A stretch of DNA of 64,000 nucleotides from Hymenobacter artigasi (GTDB taxonomy: Bacteria > Bacteroidota > Bacteroidia > Cytophagales > Hymenobacteraceae), in assembly GCF_012275535.1 (NCBI RefSeq), contig NZ_JAAVTK010000010.1:124001-188000 (forward strand), read 5' to 3'. The position numbers were made by a program, and so were the translations under genes. This document shows positions 1 through 8,052 of this stretch, piece by piece. Each line of letters starts with the position of its first letter. Position 1 is the first letter of the stretch. The notes beneath the pieces were generated by a model, which saw only the letters and a list, made by a program, of their open reading frames with translations, made no database searches and was not told the origin of the DNA.

Positions 1-24
1 CTGCGGCGGGGCTTTTCAGTGTTT

Positions 25-912
25 TTAGCCCTCGGCTTGGGCAATGCTGCGCCGCCAGCGCCGCACGGCCCACCAGCCGGCCCCGCCCAGCAGCAGGAAG
101 GGCCAGATGGCTACCATGCCAATCAGCAGACTGGTAATCAGCGTCCAGCCGGTGTAGAAAGATTCTACGAGGCGACTGGCGAATGATACAACCGGGGCCT
201 CGGGTACGGGCTGGGGCAGGGTCTGGTAGCAGGTGAGCGAGATGGTGGAATAAGCCACTTCATCGTTGAGCGTTTTGAGGCGGCTTTCGGTGCTCTCAAT
301 TTCTTCCCGAACCTCGCCGATTTTGCCTTCCACTTCCAGCACTTCGCTGATTTTGCGGGCGCGGGCCAGCAGGTCGATGTAGCGCTTTTCGATGGCGCGC
401 TTGGTGGCGAGGCGGGCAGCTACGTCGGCGTGCTGGGCCGTTACATCGTCGGTAGTCAGCTTTTTTTCTTCCACGGTGCCCAGGCCGCGCAACGAAGCCA
501 TCAGCGGCTGGAAGCGGGCGGGAGCCACCCGAATGGTTATCGCCTGCCGCCATTCGCCCTCGGCCCGCACCTCGGTAGCGGCGCTGAGGTACCCTCCGTT
601 GCGGTGCACAAGGCTGTCGAGGCGGGCGCTGGCACGCGGCAGGCTGGCCACCTTCAGCCGTAAATCGGCGTGGTAAATGAGCAGGCGAGAGGGCGCAACG
701 ATTAATTCGGTATAGGGCCGGGGGCCCGGAATAACGTCGGCAGTCGCTTGGTCATCAGAATTTGGACTCTCCTGCAGGGGTGCTGGCGCACTCATCAGGT
801 ACTGTGGCGAGCGCGGAGCTACGTCGGCAACGGCTTCTGCATCATTCTTGGTGTGGCTACAGCCGCATAGCAGGGCTGCCAGCCCCAGGGCAATGCCAAG
901 GGAGTATTTCAT
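25..912 (-). CDS. DUF4349 domain lipoprotein
   Basis: Envelope protein of unknown biochemical role. The first 18 residues form a lipoprotein signal ending in LCGC, so Cys18 is the likely lipidated residue. A DUF4349 domain covers roughly residues 70-235: paired beta segments (RLLIYHADLRLKV, the VHRNGGYLSAATEV region) followed by a long charged coiled coil around IEKRYIDLLARARK and VREEIESTESRLKTLNDEV. Near the C-terminus a hydrophobic stretch (ITSLLIGMVAIWPFLLLGG) is followed by basic residues, which fits a membrane anchor. The ATG start is supported by the lipobox position. The family is recognised with good confidence; its function is not known. It reads towards the window start, back to back with nothing but a terminator on its murA side. 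Confidence 0.85.
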   Translation of the reverse strand: MKYSLGIALGLAALLCGCSHTKNDAEAVADVAPRSPQYLMSAPAPLQESPNSDDQATADVIPGPRPYTELIVAPSRLLIYHADLRLKVASLPRASARLDSLVHRNGGYLSAATEVRAEGEWRQAITIRVAPARFQPLMASLRGLGTVEEKKLTTDDVTAQHADVAARLATKRAIEKRYIDLLARARKISEVLEVEGKIGEVREEIESTESRLKTLNDEVAYSTISLTCYQTLPQPVPEAPVVSFASRLVESFYTGWTLITSLLIGMVAIWPFLLLGGAGWWAVRRWRRSIAQAEG

Positions 913-1006
913 GATTCATTCGATGATAAAGTGAAACCAGAAACAGTAGCTGCGCAGCTCCTTTTATGCCAACGCACAAGCAGAAGTAACCCATATAGCC
1001 GGTAAC

Positions 1007-1041
1007 AAAAAATGCCCGGCAGGAAGGCCGGGCATTTTTTT
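1007..1041. terminator. Hairpin terminator between murA and the DUF4349 gene
   Basis: A 14-nt arm ending AATGCCCGGC pairs with GCCGGGCATT around a 6-nt loop, with an A-run on one side and a T-run on the other. It lies just after the murA stop, so it probably ends murA transcription (minus strand). Confidence 0.8.
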
Positions 1042-1060
1042 GCATCAAGCAACGCTTGCT

Positions 1061-2365
1061 TTACAGGCGGCGAATATCAGCCCCCAGCGCTTGCAGGCGC
1101 GTATCGATATTCTGATAGCCGCGGTCAATCTGCTCCACGTTTTCGATGGTGCTTTTGCCCTCGGCCGACAGCGCGGCGATGAGCAGGGCCACACCGGCGC
1201 GGATATCGGGCGAGGTCATGGTGATGCCGCGCAGGCGGGTGCGCTGGTCCAGGCCGATGACGGTGGCGCGGTGCGGGTCGCAAAGAATAACCTGCGCGCC
1301 CATGTCGATGAGCTTATCGACGAAGAACAGCCGCGACTCAAACATCTTCTGGTGAATGAGAACCGTGCCCTTGGCCTGACACGCCACTACCAGCACAATG
1401 CTGAGCAAGTCGGGCGTGAAGCCCGGCCAGGTATGGTCGCTCACCGTCAGAATGGAGCCGTCGAGGTAGGTGGCGATTTCGTAGTGCGGCTGGGCCGGAA
1501 TGAAAATGTCATCGCCCCGGAATTCGAGCTGAATGCCCAGCTTGCGGAAAGTATCGGGGATGAGACCCAGCTCGGGAATCTGGCAGTCCTTAATGGTGAT
1601 TTCGGAGCCCGTCATGGCCGCGAGGCCGATGAAGGAGCCAATTTCAATCATGTCTGGCAGCATGCGGTGCTCGGTGCCGCCCAGCTTTTCCACGCCCACG
1701 ATGGTGAGCAGGTTGGAGCCAATGCCTTGAATATTAGCGCCCATACGCACCAGCATCCGGCACAGCTGCTGCAAGTAAGGCTCACAAGCGGCGTTGTAGA
1801 TGGTGGTGGTACCCTCGGCCAGCACGGCGGCCATGAGGATGTTGGCCGTGCCGGTTACCGATGCTTCGTCGAGCAGCATGTGGGTGCCCGTCAACTTGCC
1901 ATCTACCTTGATGCGGTAGAAATCGGTGCCTTCCAGCGTGAGCTTACCGCCCAGCTTTTCGAGGCCCAGAAAGTGGGTGTCCATTGGCCGGCGACCAATT
2001 TTATCGCCGCCCGGCTTGGGCAGCTGGCAGCGCCCGTAGCGCCCCAGCATGGGCCCGAGAATCATCACTGAGCCACGCAGCGCGCCGGCCTGGGCCACAA
2101 ACTCGGGCGTGTCCATGTAGTCAAGGTTGATATTCTCGGCCTGGAAAACGTAGGTGTCGGAGGCCAGCTTGCCCACTTTCACGCCCATGTCGCGCAGCAG
2201 CTCAATGAGCTTGTTGACGTCGCGGATATCGGGAATGTTGCTGATGGTGACGGGTTCCGGCGTCAGCAGTACCGCGCAGAGAATCTGGAGGGCTTCGTTT
2301 TTAGCGCCCTGGGGCGTGATTTCACCGCGCAGGGCTTTGCCGCCGCGTACTTCAAATGCAGCCAT
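1061..2365 (-). CDS. murA: UDP-N-acetylglucosamine 1-carboxyvinyltransferase MurA
   Basis: Cytoplasmic enzyme that transfers enolpyruvate from PEP to UDP-GlcNAc, the first committed step of peptidoglycan synthesis. The 434 residues match the usual length. The N-terminus has the substrate-binding GAKNEALQIL segment (residues 20-29, Lys22), and the catalytic loop reads PKPGGDKIGRRP at about 116-127. In E. coli MurA the equivalent position is Cys115 (PGGCTIG); here it is Asp121 (codon GAT on the minus strand at 2005-2003). Asp at this position is known from naturally fosfomycin-resistant MurA enzymes such as that of Mycobacterium tuberculosis. The gene lies downstream of a DUF4290 gene on the same strand, an arrangement I know from other Bacteroidota, but a 34-bp-arm palindrome separates the two here. 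Confidence 0.96.
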   Translation of the reverse strand: MAAFEVRGGKALRGEITPQGAKNEALQILCAVLLTPEPVTISNIPDIRDVNKLIELLRDMGVKVGKLASDTYVFQAENINLDYMDTPEFVAQAGALRGSVMILGPMLGRYGRCQLPKPGGDKIGRRPMDTHFLGLEKLGGKLTLEGTDFYRIKVDGKLTGTHMLLDEASVTGTANILMAAVLAEGTTTIYNAACEPYLQQLCRMLVRMGANIQGIGSNLLTIVGVEKLGGTEHRMLPDMIEIGSFIGLAAMTGSEITIKDCQIPELGLIPDTFRKLGIQLEFRGDDIFIPAQPHYEIATYLDGSILTVSDHTWPGFTPDLLSIVLVVACQAKGTVLIHQKMFESRLFFVDKLIDMGAQVILCDPHRATVIGLDQRTRLRGITMTSPDIRAGVALLIAALSAEGKSTIENVEQIDRGYQNIDTRLQALGADIRRL

Positions 2366-2385
2366 ATGATTTAAGAATAAAAATT

Positions 2386-2499
2386 TGTCATCCTGAGCGC
2401 AGCGAAGGACCTTATCACGTTGATGTTTTGAGTGGCAGAGCTTTTTTCACTGCAAACCGCCCAAACGTGATAAGGTCCTTCGCTGCGCTCAGGATGACA
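2386..2499. repeat. Intergenic palindrome, family A, copy 1
   Basis: Perfect 34-bp arms at 2386-2419 and 2466-2499 beginning TGTCATCCTGAGCGCAGCGA, with a 46-nt loop. It fills the murA-DUF4290 gap. Confidence 0.9.
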
Positions 2500-2516
2500 G
2501 GAAGTAAATGAAAAAA

Positions 2517-3260
2517 TTACTGCGGGGGCTGCTGCGGCTCCTGGCTGCGGCCTTTCTTGCGCTTCTTGCCGTTCTTGTTGCCAAAGCCATTGCCCCGGTT
2601 GTCGCGGTCGCGGCCTTCGCGGCGGTCGCGGTTCTGGCCTTCGCGCTGCTGGGGCTGCGGCTGGGGCACAATGAACGGCTTCGTTCCGGCTGGTGCCGCC
2701 GGCATCTCAAACAGGTTTTCGCTGTCCACTAATGTCGGGTCGAGCGTGAGCTTGCCGCCCGAAAGCTCGCCCAAATGCCGCAGAATGGTTACGTCTTTGG
2801 CGTTTTCCTTATTGTGCTGGCGGTAAAGGAACTTCATCGTCCGGCCAATCTGGATGGTGGCCTGCTCGCGCTCGTCAGCATCCTCCAGAGTGAGGGCCTT
2901 CGCAATCAGAGCTTCAATGGCTGCGCCGTAGACGCGCAGTTTGGGGGCGGTGCGCGGGTAAGGCACGCGGCCGGGCTTTTCGGTGCGTACCGTGAGGCTG
3001 CGCAGGGCCACGGGGGCTTCCAGGGCCACGTCCTCGCCGGCCATGGCGTGCAGGTGGTTCCAGAGGCGGGTCTGGATTTCGGGCAGGTCGCGCAGGGCCG
3101 GCTGCAGGCGCAGCATGAGCTGCACAATGGCGGTGGCGCGCTTGGTGCGCTCGGCCACGTCCTCAATGTCTTTGAGGCCCTGAATGAGTTGGTAAGTGCT
3201 GTGCCCGTATTCGCGCACCAGCAGCTGCAGGTGGAAGGGCAGGGAATTAATATCAGTCAT
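2517..3260 (-). CDS. DUF4290 domain protein
   Basis: Conserved Bacteroidota protein without assigned function. The N-terminal 190 or so residues carry the DUF4290 signature (LPFHLQLLVREYGHSTYQLI, then the RLWNHLHAMAG segment). The C-terminal 50 residues are a low-complexity basic tail rich in Gln, Arg, Gly and Lys (for example GKKRKKGRS) that resembles an RNA-binding RGG-type tail; that reading is inference. Start is ATG, with a TATCTTTG -7 box 40 bp upstream at 3300-3307. It sits upstream of murA on the same strand, so a shared transcript is possible. No catalytic motif is visible. Confidence 0.88.
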   Translation of the reverse strand: MTDINSLPFHLQLLVREYGHSTYQLIQGLKDIEDVAERTKRATAIVQLMLRLQPALRDLPEIQTRLWNHLHAMAGEDVALEAPVALRSLTVRTEKPGRVPYPRTAPKLRVYGAAIEALIAKALTLEDADEREQATIQIGRTMKFLYRQHNKENAKDVTILRHLGELSGGKLTLDPTLVDSENLFEMPAAPAGTKPFIVPQPQPQQREGQNRDRREGRDRDNRGNGFGNKNGKKRKKGRSQEPQQPPQ

Positions 3261-3299
3261 AAAAAGCAGGAGGGAGGCCGCCAGGGGCGGGACTCAGGC

Positions 3300-3307
3300 C
3301 AAAGATA
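3300..3307 (-). promoter_or_regulatory. -7 promoter box upstream of the DUF4290 gene
   Basis: TATCTTTG on the minus strand, matching the Bacteroidota -7 consensus TAnnTTTG, 39 nt before the start codon. No clear -33 TTTG is seen. Confidence 0.55.
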
Positions 3308-3366
3308 CGGATTTGGGGCCGGGGTAGGTAGTGTGGGATTTTAGAACGTCATGAACGTACACATTA

Positions 3367-3493
3367 GCACGTCATGCAGAGCATTATTCTGCGCATAAAG
3401 CAGAGACGAAGCATCTTGCCCGCAATAGTAAATCCATGCGATTGAAATTACTGTCTGCGGGCAAGATGCTTCGCTACGCGCTGCAGGACGTGC
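3367..3493. repeat. Intergenic palindrome, family B-like, degenerate
   Basis: Outer ends GCACGTC/GACGTGC and an inner pair GAAGCATCTTGCCCGCA / TGCGGGCAAGATGCTTC flank an irregular loop. It lies between the helicase stop and the DUF4290 promoter. The GAAGCATCTTG core links it to the 13618, 40388 and 48201 copies. Confidence 0.75.
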
Positions 3494-3514
3494 TTTTATG
3501 TCGTTCGGAATGCA

Positions 3515-5764
3515 CTAATGCACCCGCAGCTTCGCGAAGCTTAGCAGCAGCACTTTCTCGCCTACTTCCTCAAACTGGATAGTAGCCTTGGTAGTACCCT
3601 GCTGCGTTTCGAGCGCGCTCACCATGCCGAAGCCGAACTTGGCGTGCTCCACGCGCTGGCCGGTTTGCAGCTTGGAAGTGTCGGAGGGTGCGAAGTCGGC
3701 CGGAGCTACGTATTTGGTGGCCTGCACCTTGCGCGGCGGCGTAGGAATCAGGTTTGAGCGCCGCTCAAATACATGCTGGAACGGCGAGCCCTCGGCCGGT
3801 CCGGGCCCGGAGGAAAATTTGAAATCGACAAAGCGCGGGTCAATTTCATCCAGAAAGCGGCTTTTCTCGCAGCTGCGCAGGTTGCCCCACTGGTAGCGCG
3901 AGGTGGCGTAGCTGAGCGTGAGCTTTTTCTCGGCCCGCGTGATGGCCACGTAGAACAAGCGGCGCTCTTCCTCCAAATCGGCCCGCGAGGTAATCATCAT
4001 CTGGCTCGGAAAGAGGTTTTCCTCCATACCCACGATGTACACGTTGCGGAATTCCAGGCCCTTGGCCGAGTGAATGGTCATCAGCGTCACGGCTTCGCCT
4101 TCCTGGGCCGCGTCTTTTAGGTCCGAATCCGTCACCAGCGCAATATCCTGCAGGAAAGCACCGAGGCTTTTGTCCTCGCGCTCGGGGTCGTCCACGTACT
4201 CTTTGATGCCGTTCAGCAGCTCCTGAATGTTCTCGTAGCGTGAGAGGCCCTCGATGCTCTTGTCGGCGTACAGCTCCTCCAGCATGCCGGAGTTTTTGGC
4301 GATGAATTTGGCTGCTTCAAAGGCATCCTCCTTCTCGGCAACCACGATGTAGCTTTTGATTTTCTCGGCGAAGCCTACTACGGGGTTGCTCACCCGCGCC
4401 GCCATAAACTGGTCGGCGTGGGCCACTACTTCCCACAGCGTATGGTTGGCTTCGTCGGCCGTCGTAATCAGTTTGCTGATGGTGGTATCACCAATTCCGC
4501 GCTTCGGGTAATTAATTACCCGGCGAATAGCCTGCTCATCGTTCTGGTTGACGGTAAGCCGTAAATAAGCCACTAAATCCTTGATTTCCTTGCGCTGATA
4601 GAACGACAGGCCCCCAACAATTTTGTATTTAATATTTAATTTCCGCAACGATTCTTCCATCGCACGGCTTTGCGCGTTGGTGCGGTAAAGAATAGCAAAA
4701 TTGTCGTACGATAAATGCCCGTTCATCTTATCCTCGAAGATGGAATTGGCCACCAATTTGCCCTCCTCGTTGTCCGAAGCCGCTTTTAGTACCTCAATCA
4801 GCGTGCCTTCCTCATTCTCCGAAAATACATCTTTGCGTAACTGCGCCTGGTTATTCTTAATGACGGAATTGGCGGCCCACACAATATTTTTCGTGGAGCG
4901 GTAATTCTGCTCCAGCTTAAATACCTGCAATTCGGGGTAGTCTTTCTCGAAATTAAGAATGTTGGTGATATCTGCCCCCCGGAAGGCGTAAATACTTTGC
5001 GCATCGTCGCCCACCACGCAGATATTTCGTTCTTTCGCCGCGAGCTTGCGGGTAATTAAATACTGCGAATAGTTGGTGTCCTGATATTCGTCCACCATCA
5101 CGAACTTGAACATATTCTGGTATTTATTCAGAATATCGGCGTGGTCGCGAAACAGCACGTTGGTATTAAACAGCAGGTCGTCGAAATCCATGGCGCCGGC
5201 CTTGAAACAGCGCTGCTGATACTGCTGGTACAGAATCCCAATTTTGGGCCGCATCGCCGCCTCGTCATCGGCCTTGATGGCGGCATCGTTCAGGTACTGG
5301 TTGTGCGAAATCAGCTTGTTCTTGGCGGCCGAGATGCGGCCCAGCACCAGACTGGATTTGTAGAGCTTGTCGTCGAGCTCCAGCTCCTTCACAATCTGGC
5401 CAATCAGGGTTTTCGAGTCCTGCGAGTCGTAGATGGTGAAGCTGCGTGGATAACCGATTTTATCGGCCTCAGAGCGCAGGATTTTGGCAAAAACCGAGTG
5501 AAATGTGCCCATCCACAGGCTACGGGCCGCCGGGCCCACCACCTTTTCTACGCGGGCGCGCATTTCCTTGGCGGCCTTGTTGGTAAAAGTGAGGGCGAGG
5601 ATGTTGAATGGGTCAACGCCTTTTTCGAGCAGATTGGCGATGCGATAGGTGAGCACCCGGGTTTTGCCCGAGCCAGCCCCGGCGATAATCATGCAGGGGC
5701 CTTCGGTTTGCATCACCGCAGCGGCTTGCGACGGATTGAGGAGGGAAAGATAATCTAGTGCCAT
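3515..5764 (-). CDS. UvrD/PcrA-type 3'-5' DNA helicase (superfamily 1)
   Basis: ATP-driven 3'-5' DNA helicase of the UvrD/PcrA/Rep group, acting in nucleotide excision repair, replication restart and removal of proteins from DNA. The helicase motifs are present in order: Walker A AGAGSGKT (residues 28-35), DEYQDTN (motif II), GDDAQSIYAFRGA (motif III), QNYRSTKNI (motif IV), TIHSAKGLEF (motif V) and VAITRAEKKL (motif VI). The C-terminus has a Tudor-like tail (QRVEHAKFGFGMV) typical of PcrA. The reading frame is open 24 codons further upstream, but ATG at 5764 begins MALDYLSLLNPSQ, which matches family N-termini. A TACCTTTG box sits 32 nt upstream. The 749-residue length is normal for the family. 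Confidence 0.95.
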   Translation of the reverse strand: MALDYLSLLNPSQAAAVMQTEGPCMIIAGAGSGKTRVLTYRIANLLEKGVDPFNILALTFTNKAAKEMRARVEKVVGPAARSLWMGTFHSVFAKILRSEADKIGYPRSFTIYDSQDSKTLIGQIVKELELDDKLYKSSLVLGRISAAKNKLISHNQYLNDAAIKADDEAAMRPKIGILYQQYQQRCFKAGAMDFDDLLFNTNVLFRDHADILNKYQNMFKFVMVDEYQDTNYSQYLITRKLAAKERNICVVGDDAQSIYAFRGADITNILNFEKDYPELQVFKLEQNYRSTKNIVWAANSVIKNNQAQLRKDVFSENEEGTLIEVLKAASDNEEGKLVANSIFEDKMNGHLSYDNFAILYRTNAQSRAMEESLRKLNIKYKIVGGLSFYQRKEIKDLVAYLRLTVNQNDEQAIRRVINYPKRGIGDTTISKLITTADEANHTLWEVVAHADQFMAARVSNPVVGFAEKIKSYIVVAEKEDAFEAAKFIAKNSGMLEELYADKSIEGLSRYENIQELLNGIKEYVDDPEREDKSLGAFLQDIALVTDSDLKDAAQEGEAVTLMTIHSAKGLEFRNVYIVGMEENLFPSQMMITSRADLEEERRLFYVAITRAEKKLTLSYATSRYQWGNLRSCEKSRFLDEIDPRFVDFKFSSGPGPAEGSPFQHVFERRSNLIPTPPRKVQATKYVAPADFAPSDTSKLQTGQRVEHAKFGFGMVSALETQQGTTKATIQFEEVGEKVLLLSFAKLRVH

Positions 5765-5795
5765 ATGCGAATAAGCCACTTTTTGAGCGGGTCTA

Positions 5796-5803
5796 CAAAG
5801 GTA
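5796..5803 (-). promoter_or_regulatory. -7 promoter box for the UvrD/PcrA helicase gene
   Basis: TACCTTTG on the minus strand, 31 nt before the helicase ATG, in the divergent region with the DUF3109 gene. Confidence 0.55.
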
Positions 5804-5843
5804 CGGAGGCCCGGTGCAAAGCCTGCCACCCCGCATCAGGGCT

Positions 5844-5851
5844 TATCTTTG
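5844..5851 (+). promoter_or_regulatory. -7 promoter box upstream of the DUF3109 gene
   Basis: TATCTTTG on the plus strand, about 120 nt before the DUF3109 ATG. With 5796-5803 it makes a compact divergent promoter region. No -33 box is evident. Confidence 0.45.
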
Positions 5852-5970
5852 CAGCGGTTATTCGTAGGGCCCGGAGCTGGCCTCCGTCCGTCGTATGCGC
5901 CACTATTACATGTCGTTCAACGCCGGGCGGGGGTAAGCCCTTCCGGGTTGGACCCCGCACCCCACTTACA

Positions 5971-6552
5971 ATGATTATTATCCAGGAAACGGTCATCTCC
6001 GATGACATCGCCGACAACTTTTTCGTCTGCAACCTCGACGCCTGCAAAGGAGCCTGCTGCGTGGAGGGCGACCTCGGCGCGCCGCTCGAAGAGCCCGAGC
6101 TACGGATTCTGGAACAGGAATACGCCAACATCAAGCCCTTCCTCACCGCGGCCGGGCAGGCCGCTATCGAAGCCCAGGGCTTGTACATCAAGGACTGGGA
6201 GGGCGATTTCAGCACCACCACCATTGAGGACAAAGAGTGCGCCTACGCCCTCTGGGACGAGCGCGGCATCCTGAAATGCGGCATTGAGCAGGCCTACCTG
6301 GCCGGCGCTACCACCTTCAAAAAGCCCATCAGTTGCCACCTGTACCCCATTCGCATCACGAAGTACGAAGGATTCGACGCGCTGAACTATGACCGGTGGA
6401 ATATCTGCAACCCGGCCTGTGACTTTGGCGGCAAGCTGGGTGTGAAAGTGTACCAGTTTCTCAAGGAGCCATTAATTCGCAAGTACGGCGAGAGCTGGTA
6501 CGGGCAGCTGGTGCAGGAAATTGAGCACCCGACGCCGGGAGGGAAGAAATAA
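5971..6552 (+). CDS. DUF3109 family cysteine-cluster protein
   Basis: A 193-residue protein of unknown function found mainly in Bacteroidota. The Cys pattern CNLDACKGACC at residues 17-27, with later cysteines in KECAY, LKCGIE, ISCHLYP and NICNPACDFGG, recalls the YkgJ/CxxCxxxCC group thought to bind zinc or an iron-sulfur cluster. That metal role is family inference. The open frame extends back to 5758, but the upstream 71 codons show no family similarity and overlap the divergent promoter region; ATG at 5971 begins MIIIQETVISDDI, the expected N-terminus. It converges on the cyclophilin gene across a long palindrome. Confidence 0.88.
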   Translation: MIIIQETVISDDIADNFFVCNLDACKGACCVEGDLGAPLEEPELRILEQEYANIKPFLTAAGQAAIEAQGLYIKDWEGDFSTTTIEDKECAYALWDERGILKCGIEQAYLAGATTFKKPISCHLYPIRITKYEGFDALNYDRWNICNPACDFGGKLGVKVYQFLKEPLIRKYGESWYGQLVQEIEHPTPGGKK

Positions 6553-6554
6553 AA

Positions 6555-6643
6555 CTGTCATCCTGAACGCAGTGAAGGACCTTATCACGCAAGAACAAGT
6601 CGTTCTTGCGTGATAAGGTCCTTCACTGCGTTCAGGATGACAG
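6555..6643. repeat. Intergenic palindrome, family A, copy 2
   Basis: Perfect 42-bp arms (6555-6596 and 6602-6643) with a 5-nt loop, beginning CTGTCATCCTGAACGCAGTG. It starts 3 nt after the DUF3109 stop and ends 4 nt before the cyclophilin stop, so it can act as a bidirectional terminator for these convergent genes. Confidence 0.92.
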
Positions 6644-6647
6644 ATGC

Positions 6648-7115
6648 TTAGTTGTTAAATGTTTCCGTCACCACGATTTTCTCAATCTCATCGTTCGGCG
6701 AAATCTGGTCGATAACGTCCAGGCCTTCCACCACTTTGCCGAATACGGTGTGCACGCGGTCGAGGTGAGCGGTGTTGTCGCGCGAGTGCACGATGAAGAA
6801 TTGCGAGCCGCCTGTGTTTTTGCCGGCGTGGGCCATGCTCAACGCGCCGCGCTCGTGGTACTGGTGGCCACCGCTGGTTTCGCAGTCGATTTTGTAGCCG
6901 GGGCCGCCGGTACCGGGCTGGCCCTTAGCGCCTTCGCGGGTGTTTGGGCAGCCGCCCTGAATAACGAAATTCGGGAGTACGCGGTGAAATTTCAGGCCGT
7001 CGTAGTAGCCTTTTTTGGCGAGGTCGGTGAAGTTCTTAACGGTGTTCGGAGCATCCTGCTCGTAGAACTCAACTTTCATTACACCCTTTTTGGTGTGGAT
7101 TGCGGCAGTTTTCAT
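6648..7115 (-). CDS. Peptidyl-prolyl cis-trans isomerase, cyclophilin type
   Basis: Cyclophilin that catalyses cis-trans isomerisation of Xaa-Pro bonds. At 155 residues it is a single-domain cytoplasmic form with no signal peptide. Family landmarks are FHRVLPNFVIQGG (catalytic Arg in FHR and the FVIQGG strand), GALSMAHAG, GSQFFIVH and HTVFGKVVEGLDVID. The Trp that binds cyclosporin in eukaryotic forms is replaced by His in DRVHTVFG, as in many bacterial members. Start is ATG. A TACCTTCG box at 7177-7184 and an 11-bp hairpin at 7149-7173 lie upstream. Confidence 0.94.
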   Translation of the reverse strand: MKTAAIHTKKGVMKVEFYEQDAPNTVKNFTDLAKKGYYDGLKFHRVLPNFVIQGGCPNTREGAKGQPGTGGPGYKIDCETSGGHQYHERGALSMAHAGKNTGGSQFFIVHSRDNTAHLDRVHTVFGKVVEGLDVIDQISPNDEIEKIVVTETFNN

Positions 7116-7148
7116 GAATCGCGTTTTTTTAGCGGATTAAACAATTTT

Positions 7149-7173
7149 GCCGAAAGCAGACACTGCTTTCGGC
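7149..7173 (-). other. Hairpin in the cyclophilin 5' leader
   Basis: Perfect 11-bp arms GCCGAAAGCAG / CTGCTTTCGGC with a 3-nt loop, between the candidate -7 box (7177-7184) and the ATG. Transcription from that box would put this hairpin near the 5' end of the mRNA. No T-run follows on the minus strand, so it is not an obvious terminator. Confidence 0.5.
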
Positions 7174-7176
7174 CGG

Positions 7177-7184
7177 CGAAGGTA
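7177..7184 (-). promoter_or_regulatory. Variant -7 box for the cyclophilin gene
   Basis: TACCTTCG on the minus strand, one base from the TAnnTTTG consensus. The same variant precedes the cytidine deaminase gene at 22117. Confidence 0.4.
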
Positions 7185-7311
7185 ATAATTTGATGGGCTT
7201 ACGAAACATCCGGGGTAGGCTATTGCTTCGTAAGCTCACAGCCGTAGTTTCGTTTACGGCAATAATTATTTTTCGCCTACCTGTTTTTCTTCCTTCACAC
7301 CAACCTGTTTC

Positions 7312-7947
7312 ATGAAAAAATCTTTTGCTCCCCTGCTGGTAGCCCTGGCTACTTCCCTCATGCTGGCTAGCTGCGGCAATGACAAGCCCGCCACCACCGA
7401 AACCGAAACGGTTAGCACCGTAAATCCCGCCGATTCCATCGCATCGATGGCCGGCGATTCGGCCCGCATGGCCAAGCCCGAGGGCGTGATGGTAGACGGC
7501 GTGGCCATGACGGCTGATAAGAACATCGTGGAAAATGCTGCCGGTGCCAAGAGCGTAAGCACGCTGGTTGCCGCTGTGAAGCAGGCTGGCCTAGTTGAGA
7601 CCCTGAGCGGTACGGGTCCCTTCACCGTATTTGCCCCCACCAACGCTGCCTTCGACAAGCTGCCCAAAGGTGCCGTAGCCGGCCTGATGGACCCCGCCAG
7701 CAAAGCCAAACTGGCCGCTGTGCTCACCTACCACGTAATCCCCGGCCGCCTCGTGGCCGCCGACCTGAAAGACGGTCAGGAGCTGACCACTGTGAACGGC
7801 GAAAAGCTGCACGTGACGGTGAAAAATGGCCAGGTTATGGTTGGCAATGGTAAAGATGCCCCCGCTACCGTACAAATCGCCGACGTAATTTCGAGCAATG
7901 GCGTGACCCACGTAATCGACACTGTCGTGCTGCCTGCAGCCAAGTAA
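7312..7947 (+). CDS. Fasciclin (FAS1) domain lipoprotein
   Basis: Exported protein with one FAS1 domain, a fold linked to adhesion and matrix association. The N-terminus is a lipoprotein signal (MLASCGND, Cys21 likely lipidated). A Thr/Ala/Ser-rich linker follows to about residue 65, then the FAS1 domain with its two conserved boxes: TGPFTVFAPTNAAFDKLP (H1) and VLTYHVIPGRL, ending ADVISSNGVTHVIDTVVLP (H2). The length of 211 residues suits a single-domain secreted form. Start is ATG. It converges on rsgA over an 88-bp palindromic terminator. The ligand cannot be read from the sequence. Confidence 0.92.
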   Translation: MKKSFAPLLVALATSLMLASCGNDKPATTETETVSTVNPADSIASMAGDSARMAKPEGVMVDGVAMTADKNIVENAAGAKSVSTLVAAVKQAGLVETLSGTGPFTVFAPTNAAFDKLPKGAVAGLMDPASKAKLAAVLTYHVIPGRLVAADLKDGQELTTVNGEKLHVTVKNGQVMVGNGKDAPATVQIADVISSNGVTHVIDTVVLPAAK

Positions 7948-7960
7948 TACGACGGCGCTT

Positions 7961-8048
7961 GCGCCTCAATAAAAAAGGAGGAGCGACGAACGAAGAATTG
8001 CCAGTTGGTAATTCCTCGTTCGTCGCTCCTCCTTTTTTATTGAGGCGC
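7961..8048. terminator. Perfect long palindrome / bidirectional terminator
   Basis: Perfect 33-bp arms 7961-7993 and 8016-8048, including GGAGGAGCGACGAACGA with an A-run on one side and a T-run on the other. It sits exactly between the convergent fasciclin and rsgA stops. Confidence 0.9.
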
Positions 8049-8052
8049 AGCG

